Assembly: GCA_944386315.1 (NCBI GenBank)
Contig: CALXAS010000071.1
Location: 1 to 7,373, forward strand
Direction of reading: 5' to 3'
DNA length: 7,373 nt
Source: an uncultured Clostridia bacterium
Lineage (GTDB): Bacteria > Bacillota > Clostridia > TANB77 > CAG-508
Shown: piece after piece, positions 1 to 5,899 of the stretch
How the letters are laid out: the number at the start of each line of letters is the position of its first letter
Position numbering within the stretch: position 1 is the stretch's first letter
Notes under the pieces: generated by a model
Database searches by the model: none
Told to the model about the DNA's origin: nothing
What the model saw: only the letters and a program-made list of their open reading frames with translations
Translations under genes and position numbers: made by a program

Positions 1-75
1 ATTACAAAAAAATGATGAAACTCTTAAAAATACAGGGGTGTAACTAAATAAAATATAAATTTAGTTGACACTACC
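1..75 (+). mobile_element. Possible right end of an insertion sequence (IS256-like terminus) inserted in rimO
   Basis: The stretch ends in TTGACACTACC (65-75). The reverse complement, GGTAGTGTCAA, resembles termini I associate with IS256-family elements; this is from memory and was not searched. Positions 38-49 (GTGTAACTAAAT) and 59-71 (ATTTAGTTGACAC) form an inverted repeat with one bulged base. An open frame enters from the left edge and stops at 41-43 (last residues NDETLKNTGV), which could be the C-terminus of a transposase. RimO homology begins right after position 75, as expected if an element sits inside that gene. No transposase domain is visible, so the identification is tentative. 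Confidence 0.35.
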
Positions 76-227
76 AATATTATGTAGGTAGAAGTTATAT
101 GGATGTACCAGATGTAGATGGATTTATTTATATGCCAATGATAGAAAAAGCATTAGAAAATCAATTTGTGATGTGCAGAATAACAGGAGTGCAAGGGTAT
201 GATTTGATAGGAGAAATTATAGAATAA
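76..227 (+). pseudogene. rimO: 3' remnant of rimO (ribosomal protein S12 methylthiotransferase), TRAM domain end only
   Basis: The frame read from 78 to the TAA at 225-227 gives YYVGRSYMDVPDVDGFIYMP and, after a short gap, ITGVQGYDLIGEIIE. This matches the C-terminal end of RimO/MiaB-type radical-SAM methylthiotransferases: the GRxYxDxPDVDG segment, then the TRAM domain ending in YDLIGE. RimO methylthiolates an aspartate of ribosomal protein S12. Only about 49 codons of roughly 440 are present. The same frame has a TGA at 66-68 and no RimO-like residues upstream of 78, so the gene is cut at about 75. No CGG lies near the cut, so this break differs from the frameshifts elsewhere in the window. 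The rest of the gene may lie beyond an inserted element outside the window. Confidence 0.7.
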
Positions 228-230
228 AGC

Positions 231-271
231 AAAGAGGCTAGATATTTGTTTTAGAAATATCTAGCCTCTTT
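231..271. terminator. Bidirectional hairpin terminator between rimO remnant and DUF2207 gene
   Basis: A perfect 17-bp stem pairs 231-247 (AAAGAGGCTAGATATTT) with 255-271 around a 7-base loop. It lies between two convergent genes, 3 bases after the rimO stop, and its A/T ends give short U-tracts on both strands. The zero-frame stop of the minus-strand gene falls inside its edge. Confidence 0.8.
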
Positions 272-2198
272 AGAGGGCATTATCTACCACCCATTCCGGC
301 CTCCACCACCGGCCACCGCCGCCTCCTCCGGAGAAGCCACCGCCTCCGCCAGAACCAGAAGAGTAAATGGAACCATAGGTGCTAGAAATACTATTATTAA
401 TAGAAGAAAATAACGAAGTATTAGGGGAATGTGCCATAAAGTAAAGGTAAGTATAATTATGTGCAAGCATATAATTTTCATCTAACATTTCTGGATATAC
501 AATTTTTAACTGTTCTAATACCCTATCAGCAATACCAAATACAGTGGCATATACCAAATATTTCTCCCACAAAATTAAAGCTGGTACATCTTTTTCTTGT
601 ATTTTAGAAAAATGTAACAAATAATTTTTTAAACCATCAAGCTGTTCTTTTTCATCCACACCTTTTTGAGTTAATTGTTTATAACGTATGGCAAGTTTTA
701 AGGTTAAGATACCTGCCACCACAAAGCACACAAAAAGCAATCCTGCTAAAAGGAGTAAAATCCAAGAAGCACTAAGCAAAGAGGAAAATACAGAATAGAT
801 TGGAAAAGCAAAAAATAGAAAGAAGAAATAAAGAGAGCTTTTTCCAGAGTATTTTTTCTCATCTTTTTCATGAGAACTATCATATTTTCCTTTTTCGCTA
901 GCGGTTTGTTTGGCTTCTTTAGATAAATCGGTAAATAAATCTTTAAATTCCCTAGAATGTCTTGTAAAGTAACTTTTAAATTCATTCATAGTAAAAGTAT
1001 CCTTTTGCTTTTTCTCTTGGTAGAATTTTTTAATCTTTTCAAGTGCCTGCATACATGTTTTTTCGTCCTCTTTTAAAGAAGAAATATCTTTATTTGTTAG
1101 AGCAATGGTAACAGAATCTTTTTTCTTTTGATTATCTACATCAAAAGTAATGTATCCTTTTCTACACAAATCTAATAAACAAGCAGAAAGAGTACTACTA
1201 GAAATACTGGCAGGGTTATTATAATAAATAAAATCTACTTCCACAGGAGTTGCTGTTTCATCTGGAAAATCCCTAAAATATTTTAGTTTTTGGGTAGGTG
1301 TTATACGAGGCAATTTTCGTAGTAGTTGATAATACTTGATATTTTTTATCACAAAAAATACAATTAAGCCACCTAAAATAATACAGCCTGTTATCACTAC
1401 TATTTGCAAAGTAGTTCGCCTTTGGTTTGCTTCATTTGCCCAAACTTGTTCTTCTTCTAAAATAGAGCTTAGTTGATTAGCAAGAATAGTATTGGAATTC
1501 GTTGGAAATACAGAAGTTGGCGTTACAATACGTACTTCTAGCATAGTTTCTACAGGTAGAGAATCTACCGAAAAAGTAACAGTATTATTAGAGGTCTTTT
1601 CAATAACACCATTTAATGGTCCATGAGCCCAAACTCTTAATTCTTCCAAATTAGCAACATTAGATGGTAGAGTAATGATTCCGGTAACATGTCTTGCGGG
1701 AATGTTGGAAGTATTTCCAATAAATTGCCAATAAAATTCACTACAGTCTGCATAGTTTTTTACTACATCAGAAACAATATAGCGAATTTCAAAACTTCTT
1801 CTAGCAGAACTATCATCTTCCGATACGCCCCATGCAATTTCAAAAGTTTGGCTGTCTATATTAAGAGCGTAAAAGCAGTCTTTCCATACATGGTACTGCT
1901 GTGTATAAGTTTCTTCAAAAGGTTTATTCATTCCACCGGTAGTTTCTGTTACACTAACATCAGAAATACCTGAATATTTAGAACTATCTCTCTCAAAAGT
2001 TTTAAACAAAGTATTGGTGTCTTCTATAGAAATATCCCAATTTTCTACCACAATAGCATCTCCATTTTTCTGCAGAGTTACTTCATAAGATAAATTTTCT
2101 AATTGCAAATCACTAGAAGCATAAGTATTTGCAGGATAGCATAGAAAAAATGCTAAAAATAATAATAGAAAAGTAAATAAATATCTGCTTTTCATCAT
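270..2198 (-). CDS. DUF2207 domain membrane protein with Gly-rich C-terminus (two CGG +1 shift sites in the tail)
   Basis: This is a predicted surface-exposed membrane protein of the DUF2207 family; its biochemical role is unknown. The start at 2198 is chosen because an AAAGGAG site lies 8-9 bases upstream and is followed at once by a signal peptide (residues 1-28, ending NTYASS). Residues about 31-260 are the extracytoplasmic DUF2207 domain. A transmembrane helix spans about 264-285, followed by a cytoplasmic part with a winged-helix-like stretch (about 334-355). Two more helices lie at about 456-475 and 479-501. The family signature LWEKYLVYATVFGIADR begins near 543. A Ser/Gly-rich tail starts near 613. 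Read without shifts, the tail turns into RWWRPEWVVDNAL and stops at 270-272. Skipping the C of both in-frame CGG codons (311 and 298) gives an unbroken Gly tail ending GMGGR with a TAA at 280-282, about 638 aa. The family call is firm; the tail reading is inferred. Confidence 0.88.
   Translation of the reverse strand: MMKSRYLFTFLLLFLAFFLCYPANTYASSDLQLENLSYEVTLQKNGDAIVVENWDISIEDTNTLFKTFERDSSKYSGISDVSVTETTGGMNKPFEETYTQQYHVWKDCFYALNIDSQTFEIAWGVSEDDSSARRSFEIRYIVSDVVKNYADCSEFYWQFIGNTSNIPARHVTGIITLPSNVANLEELRVWAHGPLNGVIEKTSNNTVTFSVDSLPVETMLEVRIVTPTSVFPTNSNTILANQLSSILEEEQVWANEANQRRTTLQIVVITGCIILGGLIVFFVIKNIKYYQLLRKLPRITPTQKLKYFRDFPDETATPVEVDFIYYNNPASISSSTLSACLLDLCRKGYITFDVDNQKKKDSVTIALTNKDISSLKEDEKTCMQALEKIKKFYQEKKQKDTFTMNEFKSYFTRHSREFKDLFTDLSKEAKQTASEKGKYDSSHEKDEKKYSGKSSLYFFFLFFAFPIYSVFSSLLSASWILLLLAGLLFVCFVVAGILTLKLAIRYKQLTQKGVDEKEQLDGLKNYLLHFSKIQEKDVPALILWEKYLVYATVFGIADRVLEQLKIVYPEMLDENYMLAHNYTYLYFMAHSPNTSLFSSINNSISSTYGSIYSSGSGGGGGFSGGGGGGRWWRPEWVVDNAL
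295..298 (-). other. Second in-frame CGG (+1 frameshift / CGGA quadruplet) in DUF2207 tail
   Basis: On the minus strand the reading is GGC-CGGA-ATG. This CGG becomes in-frame only after the first shift at 308-311. Skipping its C gives Gly-Met-Gly-Gly-Arg and then TAA (282-280). Without the skip the tail would end RNGW. The site is less certain than the feo sites because Gly-rich tails are poorly conserved. Confidence 0.5.
308..311 (-). other. First in-frame CGG (+1 frameshift / CGGT quadruplet) in DUF2207 tail
   Basis: On the minus strand the reading is GGC-CGGT-GGT-GGA. Zero-frame reading turns the poly-Gly tail into Arg-Trp-Trp-Arg. Skipping the C at 311 continues the glycine run (GGT GGT GGA GGC). 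This is the only in-frame CGG upstream of this point in the gene, although nine other CGGs occur out of frame. Confidence 0.6.
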
Positions 2199-2226
2199 AA
2201 AAACATCTCCTTTCTGTTGTGATTGT

Positions 2227-2255
2227 ATTTTATAAAATTCTAGAAAAAAACACAA
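2227..2255 (-). promoter_or_regulatory. Predicted sigma-A promoter for the DUF2207 gene
   Basis: On the minus strand, TTGTGT (2255-2250) is the -35, followed by a 17-base spacer and TAAAAT (2232-2227) as the -10. This places the transcript start near 2220, about 20 bases before the start codon, just ahead of the ribosome binding site. Confidence 0.5.
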
Positions 2256-2313
2256 TAGGTGTGCGGCTTTTTCTATGAAATTCAATGAAGATTTAAAATT
2301 TTATTTTAGCACT

Positions 2314-2506
2314 TAGCGTTTTATCCTTTTGAAAAATTTACAGGAATAGCGAATACAACCGGAAAAATTTTAGAAATGGTTTCATTTTTTTATGGAAAGA
2401 GTTCATCTTTGATGGAAGGGAGCCATAAAAGAATGTTACCATTTCTTGAATTTTGTAGGAAAGTTGAGCGGGTGAATGTGAATTTTTCAAAAAGATTAAA
2501 ACGCTA
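2314..2506. repeat. 193-bp imperfect palindrome, MITE-like
   Basis: The outer arms match as inverted repeats: 2314-2341 (beginning TAGCGTTTTAT, continuing through TTTTGAAAAATT) against 2478-2506 (AATTTTTCAAAAAG to ACGCTA). An inner stem pairs about 2364-2395 with about 2422-2454 (AGAAATGG against CCATTTCT, TATGG against CCATA, with few mismatches). A small inner CATC-TTT-GATG hairpin sits at 2404-2414. About 25 bases per side between the outer and inner stems pair poorly. Both strands therefore show short open frames with related peptides, a result of the symmetry and not evidence of genes. The size, the terminal inverted repeats, the lack of a coding gene and the intergenic position fit a miniature inverted-repeat element. 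A structured RNA is the alternative. No clear target-site duplication can be read. Confidence 0.65.
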
Positions 2507-2554
2507 GGAATATTTTTTATAGAAAAGCGCACATATTGTAGAAAAATCATACAA

Positions 2555-2560
2555 TATAAT
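2555..2560 (+). promoter_or_regulatory. Predicted -10 box of the feoAB promoter
   Basis: A consensus TATAAT lies about 30 bases before the feoA start. No good -35 stands at 16-18 bases; the nearest candidate is ACATAT/CATATT near 2531-2537. No Fur-type inverted repeat is seen between the palindrome and feoA, although feo operons are commonly iron-regulated. Confidence 0.45.
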
Positions 2561-2589
2561 AGAGGATACAAGAAAGGATGAAAGCAAGA

Positions 2590-2812
2590 ATGAAATTAAA
2601 TGAAATAAAAATAGATAAAGAAGTAAAAATAAAAGATTTAAAAGTAGAAGGGGCAATCAAAACAAGAATGCTAGATTTAGGAATGATAAAAGGAACAATA
2701 ATTAAACCTGTTTTTCGAAGTCCCCTAGGAGACCCAACTGCCTATGAAGTAAGGCGGTAGCCTTATTTCTATGAGAGAAGAAGATGCTAGTAAAATAGAG
2801 GTATGTCTCTAA
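2590..2812 (+). CDS. feoA: FeoA, ferrous iron transport accessory protein (one internal CGG +1 shift)
   Basis: FeoA is a small SH3-like cytoplasmic protein that works with the FeoB iron permease. The first part reads MKLNEIKI, then LKVEGAIKTRMLDLGMIKG and SPLGDPTAYEVR, a standard FeoA. In zero frame it ends at TAG 2758-2760 after only 56 codons. From GGT 2756 the +1 frame continues without a gap as GSLISMREEDASKIEVCL to TAA 2810-2812, which is the missing C-terminal strand. The joined protein is 73 aa, normal for the family. The junction is agg-CGGT-agc; skipping the C of CGG restores the YEVRGSLIS sequence. The start at 2590 is preferred by family alignment. An in-frame ATG at 2578, four codons upstream, overlaps the AAGG of the ribosome binding site. 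In-frame CGA (2716-2718) reads as Arg. feoB follows 85 bases downstream, and I infer a functional gene. Confidence 0.88.
2755..2758 (+). other. In-frame CGG, +1 frameshift (CGGT quadruplet) in feoA
   Basis: The reading is GTA-AGG-CGGT-AGC-CTT. The zero frame hits TAG one codon later; skipping C2755 gives Gly-Ser-Leu-Ile and the rest of FeoA. The 7-mer GGCGGTA (2753-2759) also occurs at 3100-3106 inside feoB, where the CGG is out of frame and no shift is needed. Confidence 0.85.
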
Positions 2813-2816
2813 TAGA

Positions 2817-2851
2817 AAAAATGGTACTACTTAAGATTAGTATCATTTTTC
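2817..2851 (+). terminator. Hairpin with U-tract between feoA and feoB
   Basis: 2817-2828 (AAAAATGGTACT) pairs with 2839-2850 (AGTATCATTTTT), including one G-U pair, around a 10-base loop and followed by CTTT. It resembles an intrinsic terminator. It begins 4 bases after the shifted feoA stop and may attenuate feoB relative to feoA. The stem is A/U-rich, so read-through is likely. Confidence 0.6.
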
Positions 2852-2897
2852 TTTGAGAAAGCATACAGTAGTAATAATAGAAAAGAGGAGGCATGTT

Positions 2898-5035
2898 ATG
2901 GGGCTTACTGCTAATTCCACGGGTAAAAAATTGTTAAAGCAAGAGATAACAAAGGAAAATTGTGATTATACCATAGCCATTGCCGGTAATCCTAATGTGG
3001 GAAAATCAACGATATTTAATGCGCTAACACGGAATGAATCAACATACAGGAAATTGGCCAGGAAAAACAGTAGAAAATACTAGTGGAATTTGTACTTATG
3101 GCGGTAAACACTTCTTATTGGTGGACATTCCAGGTACTTATTCTATTATGTCACATTCAGAAGAAGAGGAAATAGCAAGAGATTATATCTGCTTCGGAAA
3201 CCCAGATGCTACTGTAATAATAGTAGATGCCACTTGTCTAGAGCGAAACTTAAATTTAGTGTATCAAATTATGGAAATTACTCCTAAAATAATAGTATGT
3301 GTCAATTTATTAGATGAAGCTAAGAAAAAAGGAATACATATCGATTTAAAACAATTGGAAAAGGAATTAGGTGTGCCAGTAATAGGTACGATTGCTAGGA
3401 AAAAGAAAACGTTAAAACAGCTAATGGAAACAATAAAACAAGTTTGCATAGGAGAAATAAAGCCAGAACCGAAACAAGTGAAGTATATTCCCATCTTAGA
3501 AGATAGCATTGCAATGTTAAGCAGTAGATTGCAGCATATAGTGCCAAAAGAAAAGGAATATTTACTCAAATGGATATCTTTAAAAATAATAGATGGAGAA
3601 CCTAAAATCTTATCTTCTATCCAGAAAAATTTAAAAATAAAAGAAAGCAAGGAGCTAGAGAAAAAGAAAATCCAGGTAGAAGAAATGCTAAAAAAGCAAG
3701 ATTTTTGTAGGGAAAATAAAAGGGATAAGATTATAGCTAGCATAGTGCTTACTGCAGAAAAAGTGGCAAACAAAGTGGTATCTTATGAAAAACGCTCGTA
3801 TCAAGAAAGAGATAGAAAGATAGATAAAATATTAACTTCTAAGAAGTTTGGCATTCCTATTATGATTCTATTTTTAGCCTTTATTTTATGGCTTACCATA
3901 GTGGGAGCTAATTACCCATCTAGTCTATTATCTAGTTTTTTTGAATGGGGAGGAGAAAAATTAAGGCTGGCGTTCCTATGGATACAAGCACCTGCATGGG
4001 TTACAGGAATAATGTTAGATGGAATCTATAAAACAGTTACATGGATAATAGCAGTGATGTTACCTCCTATGGCAATTTTTTTTCCTTTATTTACGTTATT
4101 AGAAGACTTAGGTGTGCTACCAAGAATTGCTTTTAATTTAGATAAATATTTCAAGAGGGCATGTAGTTCGGGAAAACAGGCACTTACCATGTGCATGGGA
4201 TTAGGTTGTAATGCAGCAGGGGTAGTAGGATGTAGAATTATAGATTCACCTAGAGAGAAACTGATAGGAATTTTAACCAATAGTTTTATGCCGTGCAATG
4301 GAAGATTTCCTTTTTTAATTACGATTGCTACCATTTTTATAGGAAGTTTCTTTACTGGAATTTTTTCCTCCATCGCATCTACATTGGCAGTGCTTGCTAT
4401 CATTATATTAGGTGTTGTCTTAACATTAGTCGTTTCCAAAATATTATCAAAAACAATATTAAGGGGTTTTCCGTCCTCTTTTATATTAGAATTGCCACCT
4501 TATCGTAAACCACAAATAGGGAAGATTTTAATAAGGTCCATTTTTGATAGAACATTATTTGTCCTTCGGAAGAGCAATTAGCGTAGCCGTTCCGGCTGGT
4601 ATTGTGATATGGGTATTTGCTAATATACACATAGGAGATGCTAGTATTTTAAATTATGTAGCTAACTTTTTAGATCCATTTGCTAAACTTATGGGACTAG
4701 ATGGCTATATTTTAACAGCGTTTTTATTGGGACTCCCAGCCAATGAAATTGTACTTCCTATTATATTAATGAGTTATATAGGGCAAGGGACATTAGTGAG
4801 TATGGAAAGTAGTGTGGCTATTGGACAGATTTTAGTTCAAAATGGATGGACATTACTTACTGGCATCAATGTAATGATTTTTACACTATTGCATTTTCCG
4901 TGTAGTACCACATTACTTACTATCAAAAAAGAGGCAGGAGGATGGAAATGGGCAATACTTTCCTTCTTACTGCCAACAGTATGTGGAATCCTTATTTGTA
5001 TGGTAACCACAGGAATATGGAATTTCATCATGTGA
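2898..5035 (+). CDS. feoB: FeoB, ferrous iron transport permease with N-terminal G domain (two internal CGG +1 shifts)
   Basis: FeoB imports Fe2+ across the cytoplasmic membrane with a GTP-binding domain. The start at 2898 has GAGGAGG 6 bases upstream. In the joined 711-aa protein, G1 is GNPNVGKS (30-37). The conserved QHTGNWPGKT holds the G2 threonine (T57), G3 is DIPG (76-79) and G4 is NLLD (136-139). The first membrane helix starts near 319. The gate motif GCN lies at 436-438, LPANEIV at about 612-618 and HFPCSTTLL begins at 665. Length is normal. In zero frame the gene is split into three: a 62-aa N-terminal piece stopping at 3083, a middle piece stopping at 4581 and a C-terminal piece. 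Each break is exactly at an in-frame CGG (3030 and 4567). Skipping its C restores ALTGMNQHTG and FVLGRAIS. CGT (4504) and CGC (3793) read as Arg. No other lesion is present, which argues against decay. Confidence 0.9.
3030..3033 (+). other. In-frame CGG, +1 frameshift (CGGA quadruplet) in feoB G domain
   Basis: The reading is CTA-ACA-CGGA-ATG-AAT-CAA-CAT. Zero frame gives RNESTYRK and a stop at 3081-3083. Skipping C3030 gives the conserved FeoB sequence LTGMNQHTGNWPGKT. The restored glycine after NALT is a family-conserved residue. Confidence 0.88.
4567..4570 (+). other. In-frame CGG, +1 frameshift (CGGA quadruplet) in feoB membrane domain
   Basis: The reading is GTC-CTT-CGGA-AGA-GCA. Zero frame gives RKSN and stops at 4579-4581. 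Skipping C4567 gives FVLGRAISVAVPAG. The 8-mer CTTCGGAA (4564-4571) also occurs at 3192-3199 in the same gene, out of frame as Phe-Gly, where no shift occurs. That is an internal control against a context-driven base-calling error. Confidence 0.88.
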
Positions 5036-5066
5036 AAAAATAATTTCCTTTTCCTATAAAGTATGA

Positions 5067-5072
5067 TATACT
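5067..5072 (+). promoter_or_regulatory. Predicted extended -10 promoter for ogt
   Basis: TG-A-TATACT (5064-5072) fits an extended -10 box, 22 bases before the ogt start codon. A -35 match is weak (TTTCCT at 5044-5049). I see no terminator after feoB, so read-through from feoB is also possible. Confidence 0.45.
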
Positions 5073-5094
5073 AAATAAATAGGAGGATGAAGTT

Positions 5095-5640
5095 ATGTTA
5101 TATACAACAAAATATTTTTCACCAATAGGAGAAATGTTATTAGTAAGTAATGAAAATGATTTACTTGCACTATCCATAAAAGGACAAAAATACGAATATA
5201 TATTGGAAAAACAAGAAGTACAAGAAAAAGAAGATATACCTATTTTGCAAAAAACAAAAAATTGGCTAGACAGATATTTTCAGAGGGAAAAGCCAAAAAT
5301 AGAAGAACTTTCTTTATCTCCCATAGGAAATGAGTTTAGACAAAGAGTATGGAAAATCTTATGTGATATTCCCTATGGAGAAACCATTACTTATGGAGAA
5401 ATAGCCAAAAAAATAGCGAAACAAATGAACAAAAAAACGATGTCAGCACAGGCAGTAGGAAACGCAGTAGGACACAACCCCATCTCTATCATCATTCCAT
5501 GCCATAGAGTGGTTGGGAAAAATGGAAGTTTAACGGGATATGCAGGAGGAATAGACAAAAAAATAAAATTATTACAGATAGAAAATGTAGATACAGAAAA
5601 ACTATTTGTACCTAAAAAGGAGAGAAAATGGAAAGACTAG
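5095..5640 (+). CDS. ogt: Methylated-DNA--protein-cysteine methyltransferase (Ogt/MGMT)
   Basis: This suicide DNA-repair protein moves the alkyl group from O6-methylguanine (and O4-methylthymine) to its own cysteine. The 181-aa product has the family layout: an N-terminal ribonuclease-H-like half (to about residue 75), then the DNA-binding and active-site half. The latter contains FRQRVWKILCDIPYGETITYG (81-101), the arginine-finger region AVGNAVGHNP (120-129) and the active-site motif PCHRV with acceptor Cys136. The closing GYAGG segment (148-152) is present. AGGAGG lies 8 bases before the ATG. The gene has no in-frame CGG and is uninterrupted. It overlaps the next small gene by 13 bases, so the two are co-translated. 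Confidence 0.95.
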   Translation: MLYTTKYFSPIGEMLLVSNENDLLALSIKGQKYEYILEKQEVQEKEDIPILQKTKNWLDRYFQREKPKIEELSLSPIGNEFRQRVWKILCDIPYGETITYGEIAKKIAKQMNKKTMSAQAVGNAVGHNPISIIIPCHRVVGKNGSLTGYAGGIDKKIKLLQIENVDTEKLFVPKKERKWKD

Positions 5641-5831
5641 AAAACTTTGAAAAAGCATTAGCAGATATATTAGCAGAATATAAAAAATTAGGAGAAGAAT
5701 TGGAAAAATTGAGACAACAAGAAAAAATGAAAACAACAAAATTTAGAGAGTTATTAGGGAAAAAGTTAGTATATAGCATGATTATTACAATTTTTAAGAG
5801 ATATCATCTAATAGAAGATGATAAAGAGTAA
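5628..5831 (+). CDS. Small coiled-coil protein of unknown function, overlapping ogt
   Basis: I do not recognise this 67-aa product. Residues about 1-45 are Lys/Glu-rich with Leu spacing typical of an amphipathic helix or coiled coil (for example LADILAEYKKLGEELEKLRQ, starting at residue 11). A basic, hydrophobic C-terminal part follows (LLGKKLVYSMIITIFKRYHL) and then an acidic end. It has no signal peptide, cysteines or zinc motif. Its start lies inside the end of ogt with AAAGGAG 5 bases upstream, which supports genuine translation and an operon with ogt. A hairpin terminator follows. It could serve as a small partner or regulator, but nothing in the sequence shows its job. Confidence 0.75.
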   Translation: MERLENFEKALADILAEYKKLGEELEKLRQQEKMKTTKFRELLGKKLVYSMIITIFKRYHLIEDDKE

Positions 5832-5857
5832 ATACTATAAAATTTTAAAGAAAATAA

Positions 5858-5893
5858 AAAGACTTATATATTTTGGAGGATATATAAGTCTTT
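5858..5893. terminator. Bidirectional terminator between the ogt operon and rubrerythrin
   Basis: A perfect 13-bp stem pairs AAAGACTTATATA (5858-5870) with TATATAAGTCTTT (5881-5893) around a 10-base loop. It lies between convergent genes, 27 bases after the small gene's stop and 7 bases from the rubrerythrin stop. The A-rich left flank gives a U-tract for the minus strand. Confidence 0.8.
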
Positions 5894-5899
5894 AGCATT

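Noticed and set aside
1..77. The rimO break as a sixth CGG-type frameshift
   Set aside because: There is no CGG in 1-80, and no RimO-like sequence is found in any frame upstream of 76, so the break is a loss of sequence, not a one-base shift.
2338..2571. A 77-aa minus-strand open frame and a 62-codon plus-strand open frame in the palindrome
   Set aside because: The two resemble each other only because the DNA is palindromic. Neither has a ribosome binding site or a recognisable family.
3264..3773. Long minus-strand open frames inside feoB (also 4026-4439) and other antisense frames
   Set aside because: They are shadows of the feoB coding frame in AT-rich DNA, with no ribosome binding sites and composition typical of antisense reading.
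2590..5035. feoA and feoB as decayed pseudogenes
   Set aside because: All three lesions are the same kind (one extra C before GG), each restores the exact family sequence, there are no nonsense or deletion lesions, and motifs and lengths are otherwise normal.
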